DNA of 64,000 bases from Trichococcus alkaliphilus (GTDB lineage Bacteria > Bacillota > Bacilli > Lactobacillales > Aerococcaceae). The position numbers were made by a program, and so were the translations under genes. The stretch is taken from positions 102,362 to 166,361 of the forward strand of contig NZ_PXZT01000006.1 of NCBI RefSeq assembly GCF_003008695.1, read 5' to 3'. This document shows positions 17,993 to 27,591 of the stretch, in pieces; the first letter of the stretch is position 1, and each line of letters opens with the position of its first letter. The notes below the pieces were generated by a model that was not told where the DNA came from, did no database searches, and saw only the letters and a program-made list of their open reading frames with translations.

Positions 17993-19516
17993 GTGGATAA
18001 AAATAAACAATTCGCCATCAATATGATAGCGCAGGTCGTTGGCTTCGTCGTGATGATGGGTATCAGCTTCCTGTTGACCCCGTTCATCGTGGAGCATGTC
18101 GGTAGCGAGGCCTACGGGTTTGTCGGCTTGGCCAACAACTTCGTCAGCTACGCGCAGGTCATCACCGTCGCTTTGAACTCGATGGCCAGCCGGTTCATCA
18201 CGATCAAAATAACGGAAAACGATGTGGAAGGATCGAACCGCTACTTCACCTCGGTTGTCATTGCCAACGTCGTGACAGCCTTGGTATTGAGCGTACCGTC
18301 GGCCATCATCATTCTGAATCTGAACAAAATCGTGAACGTGTCAGAGGCGATTCTGATCGATGTCCAGTGGTTGTGGGCATTCATCTTCCTGAATTTCCTG
18401 GTCAGCATCATCTCTTCAACTTACAGTGTGGCGACTTTCGTCCGCAATAAACTGTACTTGACCTCGCTGCAGGGCATCATCTCCAACATCCTGCGGGTAG
18501 CGGTGCTGATTGCGGCATTCAGCTTTTTTGTTCCGTCCATCTGGTATGTCGGCCTGGCTGCATTTGTAGCCACCGTCTACGTCTACATCTGGAATGTCTA
18601 TTACACGCGCAAATTGACTCCCGACATCAAGGTGAGGAAGCGATATTTCGATGTGAAAGTCATTAAAGTACTGCTGTCATCGGGTATCTGGAACAGTTTT
18701 ACGCGGTTGAGTTCGATCCTGTCGACCGGACTTGATTTGCTGGTGACGAACCTGTATGTCAGTTCGGCCGCGATGGGCGTGCTCTCGGTCGCCAAAACGG
18801 TGCCGAGTGCGATCCTGACCCTGTTCGGGACTTTGGCGAGCGTCTATGCGCCGCAGCTGACGATCAGCTATGCGCAAAAGGACTACAAGGAAATGAAGAA
18901 CCAGTTGATGTCGTCGATAAAATTCCTCGGCCTGTTCGCCTGCATCCCGGTAGCGGCTCTGTTCGCCTACGGGGAAATCTTCTACAGACTGTGGGTGCCG
19001 ACACAGGATGCTCATCTCTTGTACATGCTGACGATTTTGTCCTGCATCGAGTTCATGTTCGTCTTGCCATTGGAAGGGCTGTGGAACCTCTTTACGGCCA
19101 CAAATAAGGTCAAACAGACATCGATCTACATGTTCGCGAACTCGATCGTTACGATCAGCATTGTCCTGGTCGCGTTGCAGTTCACAACCGATGACACATT
19201 GAAGCTGTACATCATTGCAGGGACGAGCACAGCCTTTGCGGTGATCCGCTCCCTGTTCTTCCTGCCGATTTACGGGGCGCATTGCCTGAACATCAAATGG
19301 ACGGCCTTTTATCCGTCCATCCTGAAGAACACTTTGTCGGTCATCGTGGCTTCGGTCTTTTCGCTGTTGGTCCGGAACATCCTGGCGATCGACGGCTGGG
19401 TGATGCTGATCTTTGCCGGCATCCTGACTAGCATCTTTGCGATCGGCTTCAACTTCATCGTCCTTTTGAATAAAGAGGAACGCTCTGCGGTCGTCAAAAA
19501 AGTGTTGCGCAAATAA
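17993..19516 (+). CDS. wzx: Wzx-type polysaccharide flippase
   Basis: A 507-residue MOP-superfamily exporter with 12-14 predicted membrane helices. It begins FAINMIAQVVGFVVMMGISF and has LLTPFIVEHVGSEAYGFVGL, the polysaccharide-synthesis/RfbX signature region. It would flip undecaprenyl-linked repeat units to the outer face. The start is GTG at 17993 with AAAGAGGGTTACA before it. It is the only flippase visible in the window, so it may serve several of the transferase groups here. Confidence 0.9.
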   Translation: MDKNKQFAINMIAQVVGFVVMMGISFLLTPFIVEHVGSEAYGFVGLANNFVSYAQVITVALNSMASRFITIKITENDVEGSNRYFTSVVIANVVTALVLSVPSAIIILNLNKIVNVSEAILIDVQWLWAFIFLNFLVSIISSTYSVATFVRNKLYLTSLQGIISNILRVAVLIAAFSFFVPSIWYVGLAAFVATVYVYIWNVYYTRKLTPDIKVRKRYFDVKVIKVLLSSGIWNSFTRLSSILSTGLDLLVTNLYVSSAAMGVLSVAKTVPSAILTLFGTLASVYAPQLTISYAQKDYKEMKNQLMSSIKFLGLFACIPVAALFAYGEIFYRLWVPTQDAHLLYMLTILSCIEFMFVLPLEGLWNLFTATNKVKQTSIYMFANSIVTISIVLVALQFTTDDTLKLYIIAGTSTAFAVIRSLFFLPIYGAHCLNIKWTAFYPSILKNTLSVIVASVFSLLVRNILAIDGWVMLIFAGILTSIFAIGFNFIVLLNKEERSAVVKKVLRK

Positions 19517-19538
19517 AAGAGAACGGAAGGGGAAACTC

Positions 19539-20345
19539 ATGACGAAGATACCAAAAATCATCCATTACTGCTGGTTCGGCGGCGCGCCGATTCCGGAAAA
19601 AGACAAAACCTGCATCGAAAGCTGGAAGAAATTCTGTCCGGATTACGAAATCATCGAATGGAACGAAAGCAATTATGCTATAGCCAAAAACCGCTACATG
19701 AAGGAAGCCTACGACGTGAAGAAATGGGGGTTCGTGCCGGATTATGCCCGTTTGGACATCGTCTATACGCAAGGCGGCATCTATCTGGATACGGATGTGG
19801 AGATCATCCGCAATATGGATCCGTTGTTGGAGGATGAAGCCTTCATGGGCTTCGAGGACGGAAAATTTGTCGCGTTGGGGCTTGGCTTCGGTGCCGCTAA
19901 GGGAAATCCGCACATCAAGGCGATGCGCGATGTATACGAAGGCGTCTCCTTCATCAACCCGGACGGCAGTTTCAACACCTTGCCGAGTCCTCATTATACG
20001 ACCGATTATTTGTTGGAGAAGGGCTTGAAGCAAAACGATAGCTATCAGGAAATCGAAGGCATCAGCATCTACCCTAAAGCCTATTTCTGCCCGCGTGATT
20101 ACTACACCGGCGCCATGAGCTTGACCGAAAATTCCTACACGATCCACCACTACAATGCATCCTGGTTATCCGACAAGGAGAAGAAGAATTATGAACGCAA
20201 GCTGCGCCTGATCGAACGCTACGGAAAAACGGTCGGTACCGGCCTACATTACGTCCTGTCGGTACCGGATATCCTGAAACGGAACGATATCGGCGGTTTG
20301 GTTGGGAAGGCGTTGAAAAAGTTTGGCGGCATTTTCCGGAAATAA
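19539..20345 (+). CDS. GT32-like capsular glycosyltransferase
   Basis: 268 residues. It begins with PKIIHYCWFGG, has the family block WGFVPDYARLDIVYTQGGIY, and then the DxD motif LDTDVE (Asp84, Asp86) that binds metal and nucleotide sugar. This is the OCH1/GT32-like capsule transferase pattern. GGAAGGGGAAACTC precedes the start. It is last in the 15860-20345 operon and ends at a strong terminator. Confidence 0.88.
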   Translation: MTKIPKIIHYCWFGGAPIPEKDKTCIESWKKFCPDYEIIEWNESNYAIAKNRYMKEAYDVKKWGFVPDYARLDIVYTQGGIYLDTDVEIIRNMDPLLEDEAFMGFEDGKFVALGLGFGAAKGNPHIKAMRDVYEGVSFINPDGSFNTLPSPHYTTDYLLEKGLKQNDSYQEIEGISIYPKAYFCPRDYYTGAMSLTENSYTIHHYNASWLSDKEKKNYERKLRLIERYGKTVGTGLHYVLSVPDILKRNDIGGLVGKALKKFGGIFRK

Positions 20346-20366
20346 CCCGCTAAGCACCTGATATAA

Positions 20367-20413
20367 AAAACACCACCCTTATTGCGTATTATCGCGGTAA
20401 GGGTGGTGTTTTG
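20367..20413. terminator. Bidirectional terminator
   Basis: AAAACACCACCCTTA pairs with TAAGGGTGGTGTTTT. A and T runs on both sides allow it to end both the plus-strand transferase operon and the minus-strand giant deacetylase gene. Confidence 0.9.
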
Positions 20414-20436
20414 CGTTTTCGGACGCTATTCAGGAA

Positions 20437-23400
20437 TTAGGCTATTTCTGTGTAGAGGCCGATTGTGTATTCGGCTTGACCGGTACTTGCTGCGTAATAG
20501 GCAAACCCATCGACAACGTATACGTAGCCGTCACCGTAAGGGGCATGAGCGATATGGTGCATCGCGAGATCGTTCCACTGTCCATTATCCTGTGCACCAA
20601 CTGCTTCACCAAGGTATTCAACAGTTACGGTTGTCGTTGAGAAATCGGACAGTTTGTACCAACTCGTATATTCGCCGTAGACATTGGTTGCGACCGGTGT
20701 CACCTGTACTGGCATCACGATGTAATCTTCAAACACGAATGGATTGCCGGCGCCGCGGTAACCTTTTTCCGACCAGTCCTCTTCGATGATGAGACCGGCT
20801 GGATGAAGTTGCCATTGATTATTGCGCCAGTCGCCAGATGTGTTGTAGTACAAAGAGATGCTGTTGTATGGTTGTTCGGATGTCGTTAAATACCAAGTGC
20901 CCCCAACTTCGAAGACGTTCGTGTCGACGAAGTTTCCTTCCAACAAAGTGGAGTGGTAATCCCAACCGAGTGGGAAAGAAGTTGCAAAGTAGGCTTCGAC
21001 ATTGCCGGCTTGATCGGGAACCATGTAGTAGTTTTCATTGTATTCGAAAACACTGGGATAGGCTGCCCGAATGCCATCGGTTTCCGGACCGAGGACTACT
21101 TGGGTGTAGGTCCAGTTGACGAGGTCGCTGCTGTAGGCGTGGGCGACACTGTCCGTGAAGCTTTGCGTTGCAATGTTGTAATCCCTCAAAACCTCGAAGA
21201 ACATGTGGTAGACACCATCGACTAGGATGATGAACGGGTCGGCTGTTCCCAGCGGATTGGAGACATCGGTCACATCGTTCCGGGTGATGACTGGATTGGT
21301 GATGTTTCCGAAATCGTCCAGCACAGGGATATTGAATTCCGGCTCAGGTTCTACGTAGCTGTAGTCACCTTCATAAGCAAGCAACTTGCTGATGGTCGTG
21401 AATTGATAACCAAGGGCGCGGGCTGCTGTGATCATTTCCAACAGTGCGGTAGGGGTTGTGCTGGCTGAGCTGTTACCGTGCAGCAAATAGATGGCACCAG
21501 CGGAAAGGTTGTTCAGGACCGCCGCACTTACTTGGCTGGCTGAAAGTGTTCCGGACCAGTCGCGGGTGTCGGTCGTCCAACCGATCGTGTAGCTGTAGCC
21601 AAGACTGCCGGCTGTCGCCAATACGGTTGCGTTCGTTTCGCCCATCGGAGCGCGGAAGTAAGGCGTTGTGCTTTCGCCGGTTGCGGTCTTCACCAATTGT
21701 TCCAGTTGATTCAGATCGGCCGTCAATTCCGCAGTAGTCATCTGAGTGGCATCGTCTTGGGTAAAGGTGTGATTCCCTATCTCATGACCTTGGGCAAGGA
21801 TGTCATCGATCAGAGTCGGATCTGTCAGTCCGTTAAGGAAGAAGGTCACTTTGACGTCCAGCAGCGCCAAGTTCGCCAATATCTGACGCAGATTAGAGGC
21901 ACTGGAAACATCACTGATGGTCAAGGAAATGATTTGCTGATTAGTATTGACTTGATTGATCAACTGCGAAGGTATTGTGATAACCGGCGGATTAGGATCT
22001 ACCGGGTCTACGGGATCAACCGGTGTTTCCGGATTGATAGGATTTTCCGAATATACGCCATCCAGTTGGATCAAATCACTGATGGTTGCGAAGGAGTAAC
22101 CAGCGTCGCGGGCCGAAGTGATGATTTCGTACAAAGAACCTGGTGTACTGAAGGATTCCGGAACGGCATGCATCAAGTAGATGGCACCTGGTGCTAATTG
22201 GTCCAATACGTTGAAGGCGATTTCTTCAGAAGATAATGTTCCAAGGTAATCCAAGCTATCGACTGACCAGCCTACAGTGTAGGTATAGCCAAGGCTGCCA
22301 AGAGTTTCCAAAACAGACTGATCGTAATCCCCATATGGCGGACGGAAGAGCGGTCTTGAGGTTGCACCGGTCGCATCTTGGATTTTATTTTCCAGTGCAT
22401 TCAGATCAGCGGTGAATTCTTCTATGGTCAAGTAGGTAGAGAATTCATGCGAGTAGCTGTGGTTCCCTAATTCATGACCTTGTGAGACGACTTGATAGAG
22501 CATATCCGGATCAGCTGTGCCGTCCGCGAAGAAAGTCGCTTTGACATCCAATTCAGCCAAAGCATCGAGGATTCCTTGGAGGACTTCGCTGTCACCCAGA
22601 TCGTCAAAGGTCAAGGAAATTACTTTTTGGTTCGTGTCAATTTGTTCAATGAATTGTGATACGCCATCAGCAACGTCACTGGAGCCATCACTGCCATCGT
22701 CATAGACACCTTCCAGAGCCATCAGTTCGTCGACCGTGACGAATTCGTATCCCTGGTTGCGGGCTTCTGCAATCATGTACCACAAAGATTCAGGCGTTCC
22801 GACAGCTGTTGGGTTGGCATGCAGCAGATAGATGGAGCCTGCATCCAGATAATCGGTTACGCTGGATGCAATAGTAGTATCTGAATAACCTTCCCAATCG
22901 CGTGTATCCTGCGTCCAACCGATCGTGTAGGCATAGCCGAGGCTGCCCAGCGTTTCGAGTACGGCGTCGTTATAGACTCCTGCTGGAGCACGGAAATAGG
23001 GTTTGGAGGATACGCCTGTCGTATCAAGGATGTACTCTTCCATCAGCTCCAAGTCATAAGCCAACTCATCAGCTGAAAGGGAGGTGGAATCGTCATTGTG
23101 CGAATAAGTATGGTTCGCCAGTTGGTGCCCTGAGGCGACGATTTCAGCCATCAATCCAGGATCGGTTGTGCCATTGAGGAAGAAGGTAGCTTTCGCACCG
23201 AGTGAATTGAGATTGTAGAGTATATCATGCAGGTTTGTGTAATCATCTCCATCATCAAAGGTGAGGGCGATGACGTTCCGCCCGGTATCAACATGATCTA
23301 CGTATCGGGATGGTCCGGTCCCGTAGTCCGTTTCACCGCTATCCGGTTCGACTACGACTGGCACTTCTCCGGTATATATACCTTGGTAAGCAAGCAATCC

Positions 23401-25983
23401 GGTGATGGTCTCAAAGCGGTAGCCGAGTGCTTGTACCGCTGCCACCATCTGCAGGATTGCAGCAGGTGTAGCAACTGCGTCGGCGCTACCATGCAAAAGA
23501 AGGATCGCTCCTGGCGCGATGCTGTTCACGACAGCAGAACTGATTTGTGCTGCCGTCTGTGTTCCGCTCCAGTCACTTGTTGAGATTGTCCAACCAATGG
23601 CGTATTGATAACCAAGACTGCCGGCTGTCGTTAAAACGGTTGCGTTGGTCTCGCCCATAGGTGCACGGAAGTACGGAGTTGTGCTCGTGCCGGATGCATC
23701 TTGGACGAGTTTCTCAAGGGTGTTGAGGTCCGCCGTCAACTGTGCTTGGGTCATTTGTGTGGCGTCTTCGTGGCTGAAGGTATGGTTGCCGATTTCATGG
23801 CCTTGGGCGATGATGTCATCAATCAGGCTCGGATCGGTGAGGCCATTCAGGAAGAAGGTTGCCTTGATACCCAACAGCGCAAGGTTGTTGAGAATTTGCC
23901 TTACATTCTCGGTTCCGGATGCGTCACTGATCGTCAAGGAAATGACCGGTTCGTCAGTGTTGATTTGATTGATGAGTTCCGCCGGAGAAGTGCCGATTGG
24001 CGTTTGCGGATCCGGATCGGTTTCTTGATCACCAGGTAAAGTAGTGACCGGTGGTTCCGGATCAGGTTCTGTTACTGTTGGATCCTCACCCGGTGTTGTC
24101 GGATAGGCGCCTTCCAAAGCGAGCAAGCCGCTTATGGTAGCGAAGTTGTAGCCGAGTTGACGGATCGCCGTGATCATCTGCAATAAAGCTGCAGGGGTCG
24201 TGCTGGCGGATGCATTTCCGTGCATCAGGAAGATGGCTCCTGGTGCCAAATTATTCACGACTGCTGAGCTGACTTGTGCTGAGGTCAAAGTGCCGCTCCA
24301 ATCACGGGTATCGACTGTCCAGCCAATTGTATACATGTATCCCATGCTAGCTGCGGTCGCAAGGACTGCGTCATTTGTCGCTCCCATCGGTGCCCGGAAG
24401 TAAGGGCGGGTAGTAGCTCCGCCTGTGCTGTCCTGCACCAAGGTTTCCATAGCATTGAGTTCCCAGACGACTTCATCCACGCTCATCGCAGTGGCATCAT
24501 CGTGTGTGTAGGTATGGTTACCGATTTCGTGTCCTTGTTGAATGATTTCGTTGATCACAGTGGGATCAGTCAAACCGTTCAGGAAGAAAGTGGCTTTCAC
24601 ATCCATTGTGGCCAAGTTGGCAAGAATATCGCGGACGTTTTCGGCATCTGATGCATCGCTGATAGTCAAGGAGATGGTTTTCTCGCCGGTAGAAACTTGG
24701 TTGATGACTTCTGATAGGATATCATCCGAATAATCCTCTTCGATTGGCGCTTCTTCTTCGAGTGCGAAATAACCGCCCAATGCCAACAGGTCGCTGACTG
24801 TGGAGAAGCTGTAGCCAGCTTGTTTCAAAGCTGCAATCGAATACCACAAAGATTCAGGTGTGTTGGCTGCGCCTACGCTGGCATGCATCAGCACGATGGA
24901 TCCCGGTTTTACGTTATTGACGACTGCATTGCTGACTTCAGTAGCAGAAATGCCGGTCCAATCGAGTGTATCGACGTCCCAACCAATCGTGTATTGGTAA
25001 CCTAGGCTTCCGACTGTATCCAAAACGGAACTGTTGTACGAACCGTAAGGAAGGCGGAAGAAAGGAAGGGAAGACGTTTCGGTTGTTGTTTGGATGTAAT
25101 CCTCCATTAGATTGATGTCGTTCGCTAAGACGGATGAAGATAATGTCGCGGAGTCACCATGAGAGTAAGTATGGTTCGCCAATTGATGGCCGTCCGCAAC
25201 TATCTGTTGCAGCAACGAAGCGTCAGCATCACCGTTCATGAAGAATGTAGCCTTTACGCCTAAATAGTTCAAATTATATAGAATGTCGGAAAGGTTTCCG
25301 TAAGAATGGCCGTCATCGAAGGTCAGTGCGATCACGTTATCTGTGATATTCACTGAGTTGATGATTTGCGAAGTTCCCGAAAAGTCGCTGACTGCGGCTG
25401 CAGCCATCATTTGCATCGGTTCTTCGTAGATGATTTCGGCTTCTTGTTCTTCCGTTTCTTCTGGTTCTTCAATCGGTGCAATTGCTGCGGGTTCTTCTGG
25501 AACTTCAACAGGTTCTATCGGGTCGGTCGTAAAGGTCGGATTTTCCACAGGCACTTCCGTTACGATCGGGTTTTCTGTTTCTTCTGCAGGTGTTACCTTG
25601 TTAGTTGGTGTTGTGCCGGTTGCTTCCTCAGTAGGCGTGATCGCCGGTGGGGTTGTTTCTGTGGCGGTTGGTTGCGGTTCGGCCGGTTCCATCAGAGGCT
25701 GTTCTGTAGACGATGCAGGTGTTTCCGTCATCTGCTCATCTACCGCAGTCGGTTCTGTGGGCGGAGAGCCCGTGGGTGTTGTCGCGGTTGCGCTTCCGTC
25801 ATCGGTTTCCAACACTGTTTCCGGCAGCTGAATACCTGGCGGCTGTTCATTGAGTATGGGCTCTTGGAGTGTCGTTTCAATTATCCCTGTTGTCCCTTCC
25901 GTTGCTGCAGATACGTCTGTCAGCGCGCCGTACATCGTAAATATGACTAAGAAAGGAGGCAGTATCATAAATCTTTTTTTCAT
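20437..25983 (-). CDS. Giant secreted protein with six NodB-type domains and C-terminal propeller
   Basis: 1848 residues: signal peptide (1-27), a Pro/Thr/Glu-rich linker (about 28-200), six NodB-type units with motif 1 near residues 221, 443, 684, 908, 1126 and 1356, and a GH43/GH32-like C-terminal domain (about 1571-1848) related to that of 4584-8048. Units 1, 4 and 5 keep TFDDG/TFDDL and NHxxSH. Units 2, 3 and 6 read TISDA or TISDV, losing the first (catalytic base) Asp while keeping the second (metal) Asp. Unit 6 also has NHTFTQ, losing a metal His. GAAGGAGGGCTGAATT precedes the start. The substrate is unknown, and surface polysaccharide is likely from context. Confidence 0.87.
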   Translation of the reverse strand: MKKRFMILPPFLVIFTMYGALTDVSAATEGTTGIIETTLQEPILNEQPPGIQLPETVLETDDGSATATTPTGSPPTEPTAVDEQMTETPASSTEQPLMEPAEPQPTATETTPPAITPTEEATGTTPTNKVTPAEETENPIVTEVPVENPTFTTDPIEPVEVPEEPAAIAPIEEPEETEEQEAEIIYEEPMQMMAAAAVSDFSGTSQIINSVNITDNVIALTFDDGHSYGNLSDILYNLNYLGVKATFFMNGDADASLLQQIVADGHQLANHTYSHGDSATLSSSVLANDINLMEDYIQTTTETSSLPFFRLPYGSYNSSVLDTVGSLGYQYTIGWDVDTLDWTGISATEVSNAVVNNVKPGSIVLMHASVGAANTPESLWYSIAALKQAGYSFSTVSDLLALGGYFALEEEAPIEEDYSDDILSEVINQVSTGEKTISLTISDASDAENVRDILANLATMDVKATFFLNGLTDPTVINEIIQQGHEIGNHTYTHDDATAMSVDEVVWELNAMETLVQDSTGGATTRPYFRAPMGATNDAVLATAASMGYMYTIGWTVDTRDWSGTLTSAQVSSAVVNNLAPGAIFLMHGNASASTTPAALLQMITAIRQLGYNFATISGLLALEGAYPTTPGEDPTVTEPDPEPPVTTLPGDQETDPDPQTPIGTSPAELINQINTDEPVISLTISDASGTENVRQILNNLALLGIKATFFLNGLTDPSLIDDIIAQGHEIGNHTFSHEDATQMTQAQLTADLNTLEKLVQDASGTSTTPYFRAPMGETNATVLTTAGSLGYQYAIGWTISTSDWSGTQTAAQISSAVVNSIAPGAILLLHGSADAVATPAAILQMVAAVQALGYRFETITGLLAYQGIYTGEVPVVVEPDSGETDYGTGPSRYVDHVDTGRNVIALTFDDGDDYTNLHDILYNLNSLGAKATFFLNGTTDPGLMAEIVASGHQLANHTYSHNDDSTSLSADELAYDLELMEEYILDTTGVSSKPYFRAPAGVYNDAVLETLGSLGYAYTIGWTQDTRDWEGYSDTTIASSVTDYLDAGSIYLLHANPTAVGTPESLWYMIAEARNQGYEFVTVDELMALEGVYDDGSDGSSDVADGVSQFIEQIDTNQKVISLTFDDLGDSEVLQGILDALAELDVKATFFADGTADPDMLYQVVSQGHELGNHSYSHEFSTYLTIEEFTADLNALENKIQDATGATSRPLFRPPYGDYDQSVLETLGSLGYTYTVGWSVDSLDYLGTLSSEEIAFNVLDQLAPGAIYLMHAVPESFSTPGSLYEIITSARDAGYSFATISDLIQLDGVYSENPINPETPVDPVDPVDPNPPVITIPSQLINQVNTNQQIISLTISDVSSASNLRQILANLALLDVKVTFFLNGLTDPTLIDDILAQGHEIGNHTFTQDDATQMTTAELTADLNQLEQLVKTATGESTTPYFRAPMGETNATVLATAGSLGYSYTIGWTTDTRDWSGTLSASQVSAAVLNNLSAGAIYLLHGNSSASTTPTALLEMITAARALGYQFTTISKLLAYEGDYSYVEPEPEFNIPVLDDFGNITNPVITRNDVTDVSNPLGTADPFIILVDGVYHMFFEVLRDYNIATQSFTDSVAHAYSSDLVNWTYTQVVLGPETDGIRAAYPSVFEYNENYYMVPDQAGNVEAYFATSFPLGWDYHSTLLEGNFVDTNVFEVGGTWYLTTSEQPYNSISLYYNTSGDWRNNQWQLHPAGLIIEEDWSEKGYRGAGNPFVFEDYIVMPVQVTPVATNVYGEYTSWYKLSDFSTTTVTVEYLGEAVGAQDNGQWNDLAMHHIAHAPYGDGYVYVVDGFAYYAASTGQAEYTIGLYTEIA

Positions 25984-26197
25984 AATTCAGCCCTCCTTCA
26001 ATCGCTAAATCTGAAAACAAGCCTATTCGGTTAAATGATTCTATTTCTGTGGCGGGGTGTATGCTATGTAACCATCAGGACCATCTCCTTAAAATTGTAA
26101 ATAAAAGTGGAATGAGCCGGAAACAGTGTAAGAGGTCAAGTGTTGATAGGTTTATTTGCCTGATTAACTTAACCACTTTATGTTATTATAACGCATA

Positions 26198-26211
26198 TGT
26201 AAGCGTTTTAA
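26198..26211 (+). promoter_or_regulatory. Candidate cre site upstream of giant deacetylase gene
   Basis: TGTAAGCGTTTTAA differs from TGWNANCGNTNWCA at one fixed position. It overlaps the spacer and -35 area of the presumed minus-strand promoter whose -10 is TATAAT at 26185-26190, a position suited to CcpA repression. Prediction only. Confidence 0.4.
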
Positions 26212-26336
26212 AAGAATTTGAATGAATAACTGAAACCCGGAAAGAAACGTGCTAAAGGGTTTCTGGAGTTATCTGAAAATTGAATGGTGTTATTTTGCGA
26301 TAGGTTTGCTTTTTTGTTAAGTTTTTGAATAGCCCT

Positions 26337-26364
26337 TTTTCATTCGCCTGAATTGTTCTATACT
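26337..26364 (+). promoter_or_regulatory. Promoter TTTTCA-N16-TATACT for LCP gene
   Basis: -35 TTTTCA (26337-26342), a 16-base spacer ending ATTGTTC, and -10 TATACT (26359-26364). It is a near twin of the promoter at 15728-15755. Confidence 0.55.
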
Positions 26365-26434
26365 TGATGAAGCGATATTAAGTAGGGTGATGGGCTGTCA
26401 TGCAGCAGCATTGCTCAGAAAGAGGCTCGAACCG

Positions 26435-27520
26435 ATGAATGACACAAGAAGCAATTATTTTAAGAAGAAAAAACGGAACCGAATCATTATTCTATCATTG
26501 ATGAGCCTTGTCCTCGTCGCTTTCGCATTGTTCTGGACTGTCTACGACGATGTGGAGAGCACGTTGAAAACTGTTTTCGAAGATGTCGAAACGGAGAATA
26601 TGCGGGAAGAGGAGGTTTCGGTTGATGCGACCCATCCGATTTCATTCGCACTGTTGGGGATCGACATGTATGGGGACGGAATCGCGGAAGGTGGTGGTCG
26701 TTCGGACACGATCATCGTTGCGACGGTCAATCCAAAGACCAAAACAACTACAATCGTTAGTGTGCCGCGCGACAGTTATGCCGAGATGGTGGGCTATGAA
26801 ACGAATATCTATCCGGAGTACAACGACAAAATCACCCATGCTTATGCGTTCGGCAGTACCCAGATGGCTATCAACTCCATTCAGGAATTCCTGAATGTGC
26901 CGATCGACTATTACGTCGAAATCAATATGCAAGGGCTGCATGATATTGTAGAAGCAATCGGTGGCATCGAATTGACGAGTCCGTTGACGTTCGAGTTTGA
27001 GGGGTCTTCCTTCGTCGAAGGCGAAACCGTCACAGCGGATGGTTGGGATGCTTTGGCTTTCGCCCGGATGCGCAAAGAGGACCCAGAAGGCGATTTAGGC
27101 CGTCAGAATCGACAACGGATGGTCATCAAAGCGATTTTGGATAAGCTGATCAGCATCGACAGCGTCACGAATTACAAAAAAATCCTCAGTGCAGTGGAAG
27201 TGAACATCCAAACCAATCTTTCCTTTGAGGATCTGCTTGATATCAAATCAGGTTATGTGGATGCACTCGACACGTTCACGCAACTTTCGATCGCTGGGGA
27301 AGAACTGTATTATGATGAAATCTACTATTACTATGTCGATCCGGAAGAGCGTCTGCGCATCGCGAATACGCTGCGTGATGAATTGGAAATTGATCAGGTG
27401 AAGTTGAGCGATATGAACCTTTCGGATGCCGACTCATCCTTTGGTTTTGGGAAGATGACCAGCGCCGGATTGATTACAGAAACGTCCGATTTCGACATTG
27501 TCCAAGAAACTGAAGAATAA
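26435..27520 (+). CDS. LCP-family wall-polymer ligase
   Basis: 361 residues. A basic N-terminus (MNDTRSNYFKKKKRNR) and one membrane helix lead into the outer LCP domain with LLGIDMYG, GRSDTIIVA, SVPRDSY, KITHAYAFG and FARMRKEDPEGDLGRQ. It is closest by eye to 13384-14631, sharing YYDEIYYYYVDPEERLR-like blocks, but it has a short C-terminus without the Tyr-rich tail. ATG 26435 is chosen over upstream starts from that alignment and the AGAGG nine bases before it. It probably attaches a polysaccharide to peptidoglycan. Confidence 0.9.
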   Translation: MNDTRSNYFKKKKRNRIIILSLMSLVLVAFALFWTVYDDVESTLKTVFEDVETENMREEEVSVDATHPISFALLGIDMYGDGIAEGGGRSDTIIVATVNPKTKTTTIVSVPRDSYAEMVGYETNIYPEYNDKITHAYAFGSTQMAINSIQEFLNVPIDYYVEINMQGLHDIVEAIGGIELTSPLTFEFEGSSFVEGETVTADGWDALAFARMRKEDPEGDLGRQNRQRMVIKAILDKLISIDSVTNYKKILSAVEVNIQTNLSFEDLLDIKSGYVDALDTFTQLSIAGEELYYDEIYYYYVDPEERLRIANTLRDELEIDQVKLSDMNLSDADSSFGFGKMTSAGLITETSDFDIVQETEE

Positions 27521-27591
27521 GCAAACGAGTCGTTCGCTGCAACAATGAAAAATAATATAAACGATTACAGCCAATTGGAAAGAGGGATCAT

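Larger units (their letters stand above)
25984..26434. other. Divergent intergenic region between giant deacetylase and LCP gene
   Basis: 450 bases with no gene. It contains a minus-strand TATAAT (26185-26190) for the deacetylase gene, a cre-like site, and the plus-strand promoter of the LCP gene. The 26220-26335 stretch shows nothing clear. Confidence 0.55.

Noticed and set aside
18677..19561. 294-codon minus-strand frame inside the flippase gene
   Set aside because: Composition rich in Arg, Asp and Gln with no motif; a shadow of the wzx reading frame.
25430..25831. Plus-strand Ser/Val/Gly-rich frame in the giant deacetylase linker
   Set aside because: Shadow of the Pro/Thr/Glu-rich linker, without a ribosome site.
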